Below are positions 1 through 8,361 of a DNA stretch of 12,797 nt, in pieces. Location: positions 1-12,797 of the forward strand of contig CALZEK010000020.1 of NCBI GenBank assembly GCA_945639745.1, written 5' to 3'. Below the pieces are notes generated by a model. That model searched no databases. It was given only the letters and a program-made list of their open reading frames with translations, and had not been told where the DNA came from. Position numbers and translations under genes: made by a program. Position 1 is the stretch's first letter. Each line of letters starts with the position of its first letter. The DNA is from an uncultured Bacillaceae bacterium. Lineage in GTDB: Bacteria > Bacillota > Bacilli > Bacillales > Amphibacillaceae.

Positions 1-832
1 CTTTTATTTCCATTGCATCACTTTTAACATGACCATAATTAATTAATTCTGGAACTAATGTAAATATATCTGCTAATTGTAATAGAAGTAATATCATGTG
101 ATTTAAAGCTGCTATAATACCAAATATAAATAACACCTTAATAAAATAACGCCAAGGAATATTATTATTTGTTGTGTGCTTGCTTACATTAGGTTCATGA
201 TATTTAAAAAACAAGAGAACACATGTACCAATAATGCCACCTAAAATTGTGCCATAAACAGCCCACATGCTTATACTATAAGTATTAATTAAACCTTTAT
301 TAATTAAGATTGCCGTCATAATAATGAGACACACTCTAAATACTTGATCGAGTACTTGTGAATATGCTGTTGGACGCATATCACCCATTCCTTGAAAGTA
401 ACCCCGATAAAATGACAGTAAAGGAATTAATAAAAAGCTGAAGCTAAGCAATTGATAACTTGTAATTAGCTTTTCATCTTCTATCATTTCCGATAAGTAA
501 GGTGCAAAATTAAATAGGATTACTGCTAAAAACGAACTAAAGATAAACATAATCATGATAAGTGGTCGTGTAAAATTTTTAAATGTTATATTTTCTTTGT
601 TTATTTTCTTTTCAATTGTTAACTTTGATACTGCTGCTGGAAATCCATATAAAGATAGCATCATAAAGATTCCGATAAATGGATAAATTTGTTGATAAAC
701 ATAGTAGCCCAAATCACCTGTTAAGTTTTGAAGCGGCACTCGGTAAAAAGCACTTAATATTTTACTAATCATACCAGCAATAGATAAAATTAACGCTCCT
801 TTTAAAAGATGATTTTGTTTATTACTTACCAT
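1..832 (-). CDS. Flippase-type polytopic membrane protein (SpoVB/YabM-like polysaccharide biosynthesis family), partial
   Basis: Open reading frame from ATG at 832 to the left edge with no stop, giving about 277 N-terminal codons of a family whose members are usually around 500 residues or more. The protein begins MVSNKQNHLLKGALILSIAG, followed by ISKILSAFYRVPLQNLTGD and GYYVYQQIYP, the typical opening of the oligosaccharide flippase / MATE-like superfamily that includes B. subtilis YabM and SpoVB. Hydrophobic segments recur throughout (for example near residues 11-25, 55-72, 90-105 and 125-135), consistent with an inner-membrane exporter of lipid-linked or envelope polysaccharide precursors; the substrate cannot be read from the sequence. 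A GGGGTG ribosome binding site lies 5-10 bases before ATG 832. An in-frame GTG at 853 is an alternative start and would add seven residues, but it lacks an obvious ribosome binding site. It lies 23 bases after mfd without a terminator, so it is probably co-transcribed with mfd, as in the B. subtilis mfd-spoVT-yabM order minus spoVT. Confidence 0.88.
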   Translation of the reverse strand, partial: MVSNKQNHLLKGALILSIAGMISKILSAFYRVPLQNLTGDLGYYVYQQIYPFIGIFMMLSLYGFPAAVSKLTIEKKINKENITFKNFTRPLIMIMFIFSSFLAVILFNFAPYLSEMIEDEKLITSYQLLSFSFLLIPLLSFYRGYFQGMGDMRPTAYSQVLDQVFRVCLIIMTAILINKGLINTYSISMWAVYGTILGGIIGTCVLLFFKYHEPNVSKHTTNNNIPWRYFIKVLFIFGIIAALNHMILLLLQLADIFTLVPELINYGHVKSDAMEIK

Positions 833-855
833 GTCTTCACCCCGGGCTCTCACTT

Positions 856-3800
856 TTAAGCTTGTGATGTTTCCACAACTTCGATTCGATTAACATGCGT
901 CATTTCTTTTATGAATTTACTCAATTGTGCATAACGGCTTGTAGGTTTTTCTGTTTTTCTAAATGTAAAAATAACTTTCAGTTGGTTATTGGCAGTTCCT
1001 AATCGAACTGATCGTCCAAAATGATTAGCAAGTTCAAATAATTTTGTTCCATCAATATCTTGACTTCTTTCATCTGTAACAAGTATCTCAATTTTATTTT
1101 CTGTTTCTTTGATTGTTTCAATACGTTCTTCTTTAGCTAACATTCTTAATTTAGAAACTAAGAATAAATGCTCTACTTCATCAGGATAATCACCGAAACG
1201 GTCAATCAATTCATCTTGTAAGTCTGTTATCGACTCTTCTGAGCTAAGTGTCTGGAATCGTTTATACATATCAATTTTTTGTTGTTCATCTTCAATATAT
1301 GAATCAGGTATATACGCATTAACAATTAAATTTAACTCTGGATTAAAGGGTTGGACTGCTTCAACTTCTTTTCCTAATTTTCTTGCTTCGATTGCCTCTT
1401 TTAGCATTTGAGAATATAAATCAAATCCAACAGAGTCAATAAATCCATGTTGAGCTGCACCTAATAGATTTCCAGCTCCTCTAATTGATAAATCACGCAT
1501 AGCAATTTTAAATCCTGAACCTAGTTCAGTGAACTCTTTGATTGCTTGCAATCTTTTTTCTGCTACTTCATTTAACACCTTATCTTTTTGATAAGTAAAA
1601 TAAGCGTAAGCGACTCGATTAGAACGACCGACTCTCCCTCTCAGTTGATAGAGTTGACTAAGTCCCATTCGATCTGCATCATACACTATTAGCGTATTTA
1701 CATTAGGAATATCGACTCCTGTTTCTATAATCGTCGTACTAACTAAAACATCGTATTCTCCTTCTAAAAATCCTAACATCACATTTTCAAGTTCTGTTTC
1801 GTTCATTCTTCCATGAGCGATAGCTATTCGAACACCATCAACAAGCTCATTTATTTCCCGGGCAATTTTTTCGATGTTTTCAATACGGTTATAGAGTAAA
1901 AAGACCTGACCCCCACGAGCTAATTCACGCTCAATTGCTTCTTTTATAAATAGTGGGCTTCTTTCTACTACGTAAGTTTGGACAGGGAATCTATTTTCAG
2001 GTGGCGTTTCAATGACTGATAAATCACGTATACCTAACATAGACATATGCAAGGTTCTTGGAATTGGGGTAGCTGTTAAGGTAAGCACATCAACATTTGT
2101 CTTTATTTCTTTTATTTTTTCTTTATGTTTAACACCAAAGCGCTGTTCTTCATCAACTATTAACAAGCCTAAGTCTTTATACACAAGATCTTTAGACAAT
2201 AATCGGTGTGTCCCGATAACAAGATCTACTCCCCCTGTTTTTAATTTAGCGATTGTTTCATTTTGCTGTTTCTTTGTACGAAAACGACTTAATAATGCCA
2301 CTTCAATTGGATAATCTTGGAAACGTTCCGTTACTGTTTGATAATGCTGTTGAGCTAAAATTGTCGTTGGTACAAGTAATGCAACTTGTTTACCTTCAGA
2401 AATAGCTTTAAAAGCAGCTCGAATAGCTACTTCAGTTTTACCATATCCTACATCACCGCATAAAAGACGATCCATTGGGCGTTCTTTTTCCATATCCTTT
2501 TTAATTTCTTCTATACTCGTTAATTGATCTGGTGTTTCATCATAAGGAAATGAAGCTTCAAAATCTATTTGTAAATCTGAATCTTGATCATAAGCATATC
2601 CTTTTCTCGCTTGTCTTTCGGCATACAATTCAATTAAATCGTCTGCAATATCTTCGACAGATGTTTGTACTTTATGCTTAACTTTTGACCATTCAGTACC
2701 ACCAAGTTTATAAAGTCTTGGTTGTTTACCCTCAGAACCAACAAATTTTTGGACAAGATCTATTTGGTCTATTGGCACATAAAGCCTATCGTCCCCTGAA
2801 TATTGAATAAGCATATAATCTTTATGATTACCTTTAACAACCAGTGTTTCAACTCCTACATATTTACCTACTCCATGATTTCTATGCACGACGTAATCAC
2901 CAATGTTAAGTTCTTGATAATTCTTAATTCGTTCAGCATTTGTAATATTATGTTGTTTTCTAACCTGTCTTTTTTTCTTTTTAAATAATTCATTTTCAGT
3001 AATTATTGCTAGTTTTGAAGAAGGTAATTCTATTCCCTTATTTAAATTACCTATGCTGATAACTTGTTGATTTAGTGATAGCTTAACTTCCTCAACAATA
3101 GGTAATTCTATTTCATAATCGTTTAAGATCGATTGTACCTTTTTAGCACGTTGTTCATTCTCTACAAAAACAATGACTGAATAATGAGCCTTACTCCACC
3201 GAGTTAATTCACCTTTAAATAAAGGCATTTGGCCGTGAAACTCTTGCATGGTTCGTGTCGATATATTAATGATTTGTTCTGGTTTTGTATTAGCTATATG
3301 ACGCATAAAGACAGATAAATAGATTTTTTTATGTGACATTTTCTTTCTAATTTTTGAATAATCGTAAGAAAAATTCATTTGACTCATTAAATGATTCATT
3401 TCAAGTGAATGACTGTACCACTCGTCTTCTTCTAAATCTAATTGATTAGCAGATTCTTGAATTCGGCTCATTTCATCTAATACAATAATTGCGTCATGAT
3501 CTAAATAATCTAATAAATTAGCAGGCTGTTCATAAAAATAAGCATTATAAATTGCTATTCCAGTAAATTTCTCTCCAGATTTTAGTCTGTCAATGTCATG
3601 ACCAACAGATTCAAGCAATTTTTCTTTAGCCGATTTAGTTTTTAAAGACGACATTGTTTGATTGAATAATTTTTCCAATTGCTGCCCTGCACTTAGTAGA
3701 TGCTCCTTAGTTAACAACATTTCTTCTGCTGGATTAATTATTATTTGATTGATTTGCTCTAAAGATCTTTGTGAGTCAGCATTGAAATAACGAATGGAAT

Positions 3801-4404
3801 CTATTTCATCATCAAACAGTTCTATTCTAACAGGGTATTTTTCTGTCATTGGATAGATATCAATAATACCACCTCGAATACTAAACTCTCCAGGTGTAGT
3901 AACCATTTGTACACGCTTGTAACCCATATCAGTAAATGTTTGCAAATGCGTTGTTAAATCGATTGATTCATCTTGTGAAAATATCAATTGATATTTTTTC
4001 CAAAGCTCTTTAGGTGGTAAAATCCTTTTTAATCCAGCTATTGGTGTAATAATAATTTTTGCATCTCCATTTAAAATTGCAGATAAGGTTGTCATGCGTT
4101 CACTGCGCATTTCTGGACTAGCAATCGCCACTTCTGATGTTATTAGTTCATTAACTGGATATAAATATACAGATGATTCATTAATATATCCTGTTAAATC
4201 ATCATACAATTGTTGAGCTTGGCTTAGTTGATTTGTAACAATAAGCATTTGTTTATTCGATTTTTTTTGAATAATTGAAGTATATAAACTACGTGATGGA
4301 CCAGTTAATCCTGTTACTAGTTGCTCGTTATAACCTTCTTCTAATCCAGTCATTATTTTTTGAATATCAGTATCATTTGTTAGATACTCATATAATCCTT
4401 CCAT
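856..4404 (-). CDS. mfd: Transcription-repair coupling factor Mfd
   Basis: Encodes an 1182-residue protein, normal length for Mfd, the ATP-driven DNA translocase that removes RNA polymerase stalled at lesions and recruits UvrA for nucleotide excision repair. Domains in order: an N-terminal UvrB-like module (about 1-350) whose P-loop is degenerate (TGPSRS near 34-39), as known for Mfd; the RNA polymerase-interacting CarD-like domain (about 493-570, GDYVVHRNHGVGKYVG); RecG-like helicase domains with Walker A GDVGYGKTE at 650-658 (K656), DEEQRFG at 751-757, TATPIPRTL near 774-782 and QLRGRVGRS near 918-926; and the C-terminal TRCF domain (about 1015-1110). All motor motifs look intact. The start is secure: AAGGAGGG at 4413-4420 lies 8 bases before the ATG. 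A short terminator separates it from pth upstream, and the flippase-like gene follows after 23 bases. Confidence 0.98.
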   Translation of the reverse strand: MEGLYEYLTNDTDIQKIMTGLEEGYNEQLVTGLTGPSRSLYTSIIQKKSNKQMLIVTNQLSQAQQLYDDLTGYINESSVYLYPVNELITSEVAIASPEMRSERMTTLSAILNGDAKIIITPIAGLKRILPPKELWKKYQLIFSQDESIDLTTHLQTFTDMGYKRVQMVTTPGEFSIRGGIIDIYPMTEKYPVRIELFDDEIDSIRYFNADSQRSLEQINQIIINPAEEMLLTKEHLLSAGQQLEKLFNQTMSSLKTKSAKEKLLESVGHDIDRLKSGEKFTGIAIYNAYFYEQPANLLDYLDHDAIIVLDEMSRIQESANQLDLEEDEWYSHSLEMNHLMSQMNFSYDYSKIRKKMSHKKIYLSVFMRHIANTKPEQIINISTRTMQEFHGQMPLFKGELTRWSKAHYSVIVFVENEQRAKKVQSILNDYEIELPIVEEVKLSLNQQVISIGNLNKGIELPSSKLAIITENELFKKKKRQVRKQHNITNAERIKNYQELNIGDYVVHRNHGVGKYVGVETLVVKGNHKDYMLIQYSGDDRLYVPIDQIDLVQKFVGSEGKQPRLYKLGGTEWSKVKHKVQTSVEDIADDLIELYAERQARKGYAYDQDSDLQIDFEASFPYDETPDQLTSIEEIKKDMEKERPMDRLLCGDVGYGKTEVAIRAAFKAISEGKQVALLVPTTILAQQHYQTVTERFQDYPIEVALLSRFRTKKQQNETIAKLKTGGVDLVIGTHRLLSKDLVYKDLGLLIVDEEQRFGVKHKEKIKEIKTNVDVLTLTATPIPRTLHMSMLGIRDLSVIETPPENRFPVQTYVVERSPLFIKEAIERELARGGQVFLLYNRIENIEKIAREINELVDGVRIAIAHGRMNETELENVMLGFLEGEYDVLVSTTIIETGVDIPNVNTLIVYDADRMGLSQLYQLRGRVGRSNRVAYAYFTYQKDKVLNEVAEKRLQAIKEFTELGSGFKIAMRDLSIRGAGNLLGAAQHGFIDSVGFDLYSQMLKEAIEARKLGKEVEAVQPFNPELNLIVNAYIPDSYIEDEQQKIDMYKRFQTLSSEESITDLQDELIDRFGDYPDEVEHLFLVSKLRMLAKEERIETIKETENKIEILVTDERSQDIDGTKLFELANHFGRSVRLGTANNQLKVIFTFRKTEKPTSRYAQLSKFIKEMTHVNRIEVVETSQA

Positions 4405-4436
4405 TATTATAACCCTCCTTAAATAGCATTATAAGA

Positions 4437-4464
4437 CCAAAAAGCTTTGGCTAGATACCAAAGC
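4437..4464 (-). terminator. Intrinsic terminator between pth and mfd
   Basis: Read on the minus strand, a 7-bp stem GCTTTGG/CCAAAGC (4458-4464 with 4444-4450) encloses a 7-base loop and is followed at once by TTTTT (4439-4443). It lies 15 bases after the pth stop codon and 33 bases before the mfd start. The stem is short, so read-through into mfd is likely. The plus strand has no T-run after the stem, so the element is oriented to end pth transcripts. Confidence 0.65.
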
Positions 4465-4478
4465 AAGATTGATTTTAT

Positions 4479-5036
4479 TTAATTATATTCATTCATTGTT
4501 TTTAAAAATGGGTTTTTTAACCAATATTCACAAGCATCACTTGACGTCAAAATACTATGCAATACATCTTCATTTTGCTCTTTTGAAAATGGACGAAGCA
4601 CATAGTCAACAATTGGCATTGAGTTGGTTGGTCGACCGATTCCTACCCGAATCCGATTAAACTCTTTAGTTCCTAAGTGTTCAATTAACGATCGAATACC
4701 ATTATGCCCACCGTGACTACCGGTTTGTCTTAGTCTAATTTTTCCTGTTGGCAGATCTAAATCATCATACACAACTAATAAATCTTCTGTTGTCGCATTA
4801 TAGTAATCCATTAATGGTCTCAATGCTTGTCCCGATAAATTCATAAATGTTTGTGGCTTTACAAACATTACTTTTTCACCATCAATAAATTCAATTGCAT
4901 AATCTGCGTTAAATTTTTGTTTGTCTAAAGTGATTGAATATCGTTTTAATAATTCATCGATAACCATAAATCCTATATTATGTCTTGTTTTTTCATATTT
5001 CCTACCTGGGTTCCCCAGTCCTACGATAACTTTCAT
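4479..5036 (-). CDS. pth: Peptidyl-tRNA hydrolase
   Basis: Encodes a 185-residue cytoplasmic enzyme, the usual length for bacterial Pth, which cleaves peptidyl-tRNA released from stalled ribosomes so that the tRNA can be recycled. The family signature [21 protein letters not shown] fills the N-terminus. The residues matching the E. coli active site are present: N9, H19 (catalytic base), N66 in TFMNLSG, D91 in YDDLDLP and N112 in GGHNGIRS. The ATG start at 5036 is preceded by AAGGAAG about 6 bases upstream. It lies about 100 bases downstream of rplY, with a large hairpin in that gap, and is followed by a short terminator and mfd. The rplY-pth-mfd order is the conserved Firmicutes arrangement (ctc-spoVC-mfd in B. 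subtilis). No motif of the family is missing. Confidence 0.98.
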   Translation of the reverse strand: MKVIVGLGNPGRKYEKTRHNIGFMVIDELLKRYSITLDKQKFNADYAIEFIDGEKVMFVKPQTFMNLSGQALRPLMDYYNATTEDLLVVYDDLDLPTGKIRLRQTGSHGGHNGIRSLIEHLGTKEFNRIRVGIGRPTNSMPIVDYVLRPFSKEQNEDVLHSILTSSDACEYWLKNPFLKTMNEYN

Positions 5037-5081
5037 TTTATTCTTCCTTTATAAATTATTGTCAGAGACAAATACAACAAT

Positions 5082-5137
5082 CCCTCCAAATAAGAAATGT
5101 GCTCTTACTTAGAGGGTAAAGTTTTTTTATTTTATTT
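5082..5137. terminator. Long hairpin between rplY and pth; T-tract on the plus side
   Basis: Arms 5082-5095 and 5103-5116 form a 14-bp stem (CCCTC/GAGGG base, two non-Watson-Crick positions, G-T type) around a 7-base loop. On the plus strand it is followed by TAAAG and a long T-rich tract (5122-5137), a near-ideal intrinsic terminator. On the minus strand, in which rplY and pth are transcribed, the hairpin is followed only by a mixed T-rich stretch (ATTGTTGTATTTG), so rplY termination there is expected to be partial. It may act in both directions or as a 3'-end stabiliser. The hairpin itself is certain from the sequence; the direction of its activity is not. Confidence 0.6.
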
Positions 5138-5776
5138 TTATTCTTCTTCTTCTTCGTCTTCTTCATCTGCGCCTACTAATTCAGGCTCAACACTTAAATC
5201 AACTTCTTCTGTTGACTCTTCTTCCTCTTCTTCAGGAGGTAAGACACTTACGATTGTTGCATCTGGATCGTCTAAGAATTCATATTTATCCGAAACTGGT
5301 AAGTCACTTACTGAAATACTATCTCCAATTTCAAGTTCAGAAATATCCACTTCAATTTCTTCTGGGATATCACGTGGCATTGCACGGACTTGAACTTCGT
5401 ATGAAGGCTGTTGTACGATACCACCATCTTTAGAACCGATAGCTTCACCTACTAAGTTTACAGTTACATCTACATCCATTTCTTCTGTTAAGTTTACAAC
5501 ATAGAAGTCAATGTGTGTTACTTCTCCTTTTACAGGATCAGTTTGGTATTCATGTAACATAACATCTACAGAATCACCTTCAACATCTAATGTAAGAATT
5601 GCGTTACGCCCTTCATCACGGATAGTTTTAAGTAATTCAACGCCTTCAACTGCTACAGTTGATGGTTCTTTACTTTGACCGTAAATAACTGATGGGATAA
5701 ATCCTCTTTCTCTAATACTTTTTGTTACTGAAGTTCTTAAATCATCTCTTTTTTCTGCTTTTAACTTAATTGCCAT
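5138..5776 (-). CDS. rplY: 50S ribosomal protein L25 / general stress protein Ctc
   Basis: Encodes a 212-residue L25/TL5/Ctc protein that binds 5S rRNA in the large ribosomal subunit; the B. subtilis homologue is a general stress protein. The N-terminal L25 domain (about 4-92) starts IKLKAEKRDDLRTSVTKSIR and has VIYGQSKEP near 30-38 and HEYQTDPVKGEVTHIDF near 75-91. The TL5-type beta domain covers about 93-180. The C-terminus is a strongly acidic tail (182-212) with runs of glutamate, common in the Ctc form but poorly structured. I chose ATG 5776 because GGAGG sits 8-9 bases upstream; an in-frame ATG at 5791 overlaps that ribosome binding site and would add MEEII, which is unlikely. It lies 51 bases after prs with no terminator between, so it is probably the last gene of glmU-prs-rplY. 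Confidence 0.96.
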   Translation of the reverse strand: MAIKLKAEKRDDLRTSVTKSIRERGFIPSVIYGQSKEPSTVAVEGVELLKTIRDEGRNAILTLDVEGDSVDVMLHEYQTDPVKGEVTHIDFYVVNLTEEMDVDVTVNLVGEAIGSKDGGIVQQPSYEVQVRAMPRDIPEEIEVDISELEIGDSISVSDLPVSDKYEFLDDPDATIVSVLPPEEEEEESTEEVDLSVEPELVGADEEDEEEEE

Positions 5777-5827
5777 TATAATTTCCTCCATCTAAATAGA
5801 TATAATTTTTTTGTTATTTAAACTACT

Positions 5828-6793
5828 TTATGAATCAAATAAACTACTAACTGATTTATCACTATTTACTCTTAAAATCGCTTCACCAATTAAAGATGCA
5901 ACTGATAATTGAGTAATCTTATCAGATGTTTGTGATTCAGATAAAGCAATTGTATTAGTAACTACCAATTCTTTTATTTGAGATTCTTCAATTCTTTCAA
6001 TTGCTGGACCTGATAAAACAGGATGTGTACAACAAGCATATACTTCTCTTGCACCTTTTTCAATTAAAGCATCGGCTGCAAGTTTAATCGTTCCAGCAGT
6101 ATCAATAATATCATCAATAATGATAACTGTCTTTCCTTCAATTTCACCAATAATATTCATAACTTCGGCGACATTTGGACGTGGACGTCGTTTATCAATA
6201 ATACCTAGAGGCGCTTTTAAGCGATCTGCCATTCTTCTAGCACGAACAACTCCCCCATGGTCTGGTGAAACAATTACAAGATCTTCTAATTGTTTCTCAG
6301 CAAAGTAATCTGAAAGAATAGGCACTGCTTGTAAGTGATCTATCGGTACATCAAAGAATCCTTGAATTTGTGGTGCATGTAGATCTAAAGTAATAATTCT
6401 ATCCGCTCCAGCAGTGACCATTAAATTAGCTACTAATTTTGCAGTAATCGGTTCACGCGATCTTGCCTTGCGATCTTGACGTGCATAGCCATAATATGGC
6501 ATAACAATATTTATTGTTGCTGCTGATGCACGTTTTAATGCATCAATTAAAATATAAAGTTCCATCAAATTTTCATTTACTGGATTTGATGTCGACTGTA
6601 CAACGTACACATCACAACCACGTACGCTTTCTTCGATATTAATTTGAGTTTCATTATCACTAAACTTTGAAACAGTACATTTACCTAATGAAATTCCCAT
6701 ATGATCAGCAATTTCTTCTGCTAAAGCAGGATTCGAATTTAACGTAAATAATTGTAAAGGTCGTTTAGAATCATTTTTGCGGACAGATGACAT
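5828..6793 (-). CDS. prs: Ribose-phosphate pyrophosphokinase (PRPP synthetase)
   Basis: Encodes a 321-residue class I PRPP synthetase, close to the usual 315-320. It transfers pyrophosphate from ATP to ribose 5-phosphate, making PRPP for purine, pyrimidine, NAD, histidine and tryptophan synthesis. Visible motifs: the ATP-contacting [17 protein letters not shown] (43-59), [14 protein letters not shown] (103-116), [11 protein letters not shown] (137-147) with the metal/catalytic histidine H139, the flexible loop KRRPRPN (201-207) and the PRPP-binding loop [11 protein letters not shown] (225-235). I chose ATG 6793 because GGAGG is 8 bases upstream; an in-frame ATG at 6808 lies within the ribosome binding site and would add MEALF. 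The gene begins 23 bases after glmU and precedes rplY by 51 bases, so the three are probably one operon. Its product is the ligand sensed by the purR product encoded just upstream. Confidence 0.98.
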   Translation of the reverse strand: MSSVRKNDSKRPLQLFTLNSNPALAEEIADHMGISLGKCTVSKFSDNETQINIEESVRGCDVYVVQSTSNPVNENLMELYILIDALKRASAATINIVMPYYGYARQDRKARSREPITAKLVANLMVTAGADRIITLDLHAPQIQGFFDVPIDHLQAVPILSDYFAEKQLEDLVIVSPDHGGVVRARRMADRLKAPLGIIDKRRPRPNVAEVMNIIGEIEGKTVIIIDDIIDTAGTIKLAADALIEKGAREVYACCTHPVLSGPAIERIEESQIKELVVTNTIALSESQTSDKITQLSVASLIGEAILRVNSDKSVSSLFDS

Positions 6794-6816
6794 AAATAAA
6801 GCCTCCATTAAAAGTT

Positions 6817-8187
6817 TTAATTTTTCTTTGTTATTTTACTTGCATAACCTTCTTTATTTTCTTGTCTTGCTCTAGCAATAGCTAGACTTTCTTTTGGAAC
6901 ATCTTTATTAATAGTAGAACCGGCCGCAATATAAGCTCCTTCTTTTATAGTAACCGGAGCGATTAGATTTGAATTACAACCGATAAATGCATTTGATTCA
7001 ATAGTTGTAGTGTTCTTATTAACGCCATCATAGTTAACTGTTATTGAGCCACATCCCACATTAACATTTTCACCGATGTCAGCATCACCTAAATAAGTTA
7101 AATGCGATACTTTTGTATCATTGCCTAAAGATGATTTTTTAAGTTCTACAAAATTTCCTATTTTTACATCATTACCAATATTTGTTTCAGGACGTATATG
7201 AGCAAAAGGTCCTATGTTAACTTGTTTACCTACTTTACTATCAAAAATAACACTTTGTTTAATAATTGATGCCTCACCAATCACACTATTATTTATTTCA
7301 CTATTGGGTCCAATAATCGCATCAGACTTAATTGTAGTATTTCCATTAATAATTGAACCAGGGTAGATTATTACATCTTGTTCAATTTCTACATTGGGAC
7401 CAATATATGTATTTTCAATATCTGTAATTGTGACACCATTTTGTAAGTGGCTTTTATTTATTCGACGTTTCATGATTGCTTCTGCTTCTGCTAAAGCAAC
7501 ACGATCATTAATACCAATCGACTCTTCTTGATCAGTCATTAAATATGCACTGATTTTTTCATTTTCTTTTTTTAATATTTCAATCACGTCTGGTAAATAA
7601 TATTCACCTTGTGCATTATCATTATCTACTTTTTCTAATGCTTCAAACAAAGCTTTATTATCAAAACAATAAGTACCTGTATTTATTTCATTGATTGTTA
7701 ATTCTTCTTCATTAGCATCTTTATGTTCAACAATCCGACTTACATCTCCATCATGATTACGAATAACTCTTCCGTATCCTGTTGGATCATCAAATGCTGT
7801 CGTTAAAACTGTTGCTTTAGATGCTGTTTGTTCATGATATTTGAATAAACTTTCAAAGGTTTCTTTTGTAATTAAGGGTGTATCACCACAAACGACTATT
7901 GTCGTTCCGTTTTCTTCAGATAAAATATCTTTAGCTTGAATAACAGCATGAGCTGTTCCAAGTTGCTCTTCTTGTATGACAAATTCGCTTTTATTTCCTA
8001 CTTCTTCACTTACTTTTTCTGCACCATGTCCAACTATTGTCACGAGTTTTTCAACGTTAGAGGGTGCTAATGCTTCTAAGACATATTGAATCATTGGCCG
8101 CCCGAGTATTGGGTGAAGTACTTTATATAACTTTGACTTCATACGTGTTCCTTGACCAGCTGCTAAGATAACAGCAAAACGTTTCAT
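6817..8187 (-). CDS. glmU: Bifunctional UDP-N-acetylglucosamine pyrophosphorylase / glucosamine-1-phosphate N-acetyltransferase
   Basis: Encodes 456 residues from ATG 8187, the same length as B. subtilis GcaD. The enzyme acetylates glucosamine 1-phosphate and then uridylates it, giving UDP-GlcNAc for peptidoglycan and teichoic acids. The N-terminal uridyltransferase has [19 protein letters not shown] (8-26), QLGTAHAV (75-82), the metal ligands CGDTP (100-104, D102) and N227. The C-terminal left-handed beta helix (about 250-440) has hexapeptide repeats and the acetyltransferase residues FAHIRPE (328-334), [12 protein letters not shown] (361-372, catalytic H362) and AAGSTI (421-426). In-frame ATGs at 8205 and 8241 are also possible; the first has GGGGAT close upstream and would add six residues, so the exact start is open. 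A good promoter lies upstream, and prs follows after 23 bases. Confidence 0.97.
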   Translation of the reverse strand: MKRFAVILAAGQGTRMKSKLYKVLHPILGRPMIQYVLEALAPSNVEKLVTIVGHGAEKVSEEVGNKSEFVIQEEQLGTAHAVIQAKDILSEENGTTIVVCGDTPLITKETFESLFKYHEQTASKATVLTTAFDDPTGYGRVIRNHDGDVSRIVEHKDANEEELTINEINTGTYCFDNKALFEALEKVDNDNAQGEYYLPDVIEILKKENEKISAYLMTDQEESIGINDRVALAEAEAIMKRRINKSHLQNGVTITDIENTYIGPNVEIEQDVIIYPGSIINGNTTIKSDAIIGPNSEINNSVIGEASIIKQSVIFDSKVGKQVNIGPFAHIRPETNIGNDVKIGNFVELKKSSLGNDTKVSHLTYLGDADIGENVNVGCGSITVNYDGVNKNTTTIESNAFIGCNSNLIAPVTIKEGAYIAAGSTINKDVPKESLAIARARQENKEGYASKITKKN

Positions 8188-8361
8188 ATTAAAAGTGACC
8201 CCCATTCTATCCCCATTATAAAATAATAACTGATTTAACAATTGATTTCAATAAATAACACTATATTTAATAAGGTTTTTTCACTTAATAATAGTTTTTA
8301 TTTAGTTCTGTTAGTTATTTTAACACATTACAGAAAAAAATCATGTTCTTTTAATTAATAT
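8188..8361 (-). other. purR-glmU spacer, 174 bases, no gene seen
   Basis: This is the longest non-coding stretch of the window. It holds the glmU promoter and, farther upstream, an extended -10-like TGTTAAAAT (8317-8325) without a matching -35 box. I see no hairpin with a T-run after purR, so purR transcripts could run into glmU. In B. subtilis the small genes yabJ and spoVG lie in this position; no open frame in this interval is long enough to encode either. No riboswitch-like structure was recognised. Confidence 0.5.
8223..8251 (-). promoter_or_regulatory. Probable sigma-A promoter of glmU-prs-rplY
   Basis: On the minus strand TTGAAA (8246-8251) and TATTAT (8223-8228) are separated by exactly 17 bases, a good match to the housekeeping consensus. 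The predicted transcript would start near 8215, placing glmU ATG 8187 about 30 bases into the message. An alternative -10 TATAAT sits immediately downstream (8214-8219) with only a weak TTGTTA at 15 bases. If transcription starts near 8215, the upstream ATG at 8241 cannot be the glmU start. A small perfect palindrome ATTGA-TT-TCAAT (8241-8252) covers the -35 box but may be chance in AT-rich DNA. Confidence 0.55.

Noticed and set aside
2012..2314. Plus-strand 100-residue open frame inside mfd
   Set aside because: Fully antisense to the conserved helicase motifs of mfd, with no supporting ribosome binding site.
4469..5112. Two plus-strand 63-residue open frames over pth (4469-4660 and 4921-5112)
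   Set aside because: Antisense shadows of the well-conserved pth; no family signature.
5097..5393. Plus-strand serine-rich open frame of 98 residues
   Set aside because: It is the antisense reading of the acidic glutamate tail of rplY; the serine run comes from TTC/TCT repeats, and there is no ribosome binding site or family resemblance.
6120..6308. Plus-strand 62-residue frame over prs
   Set aside because: Antisense shadow of the PRPP-binding region of prs.
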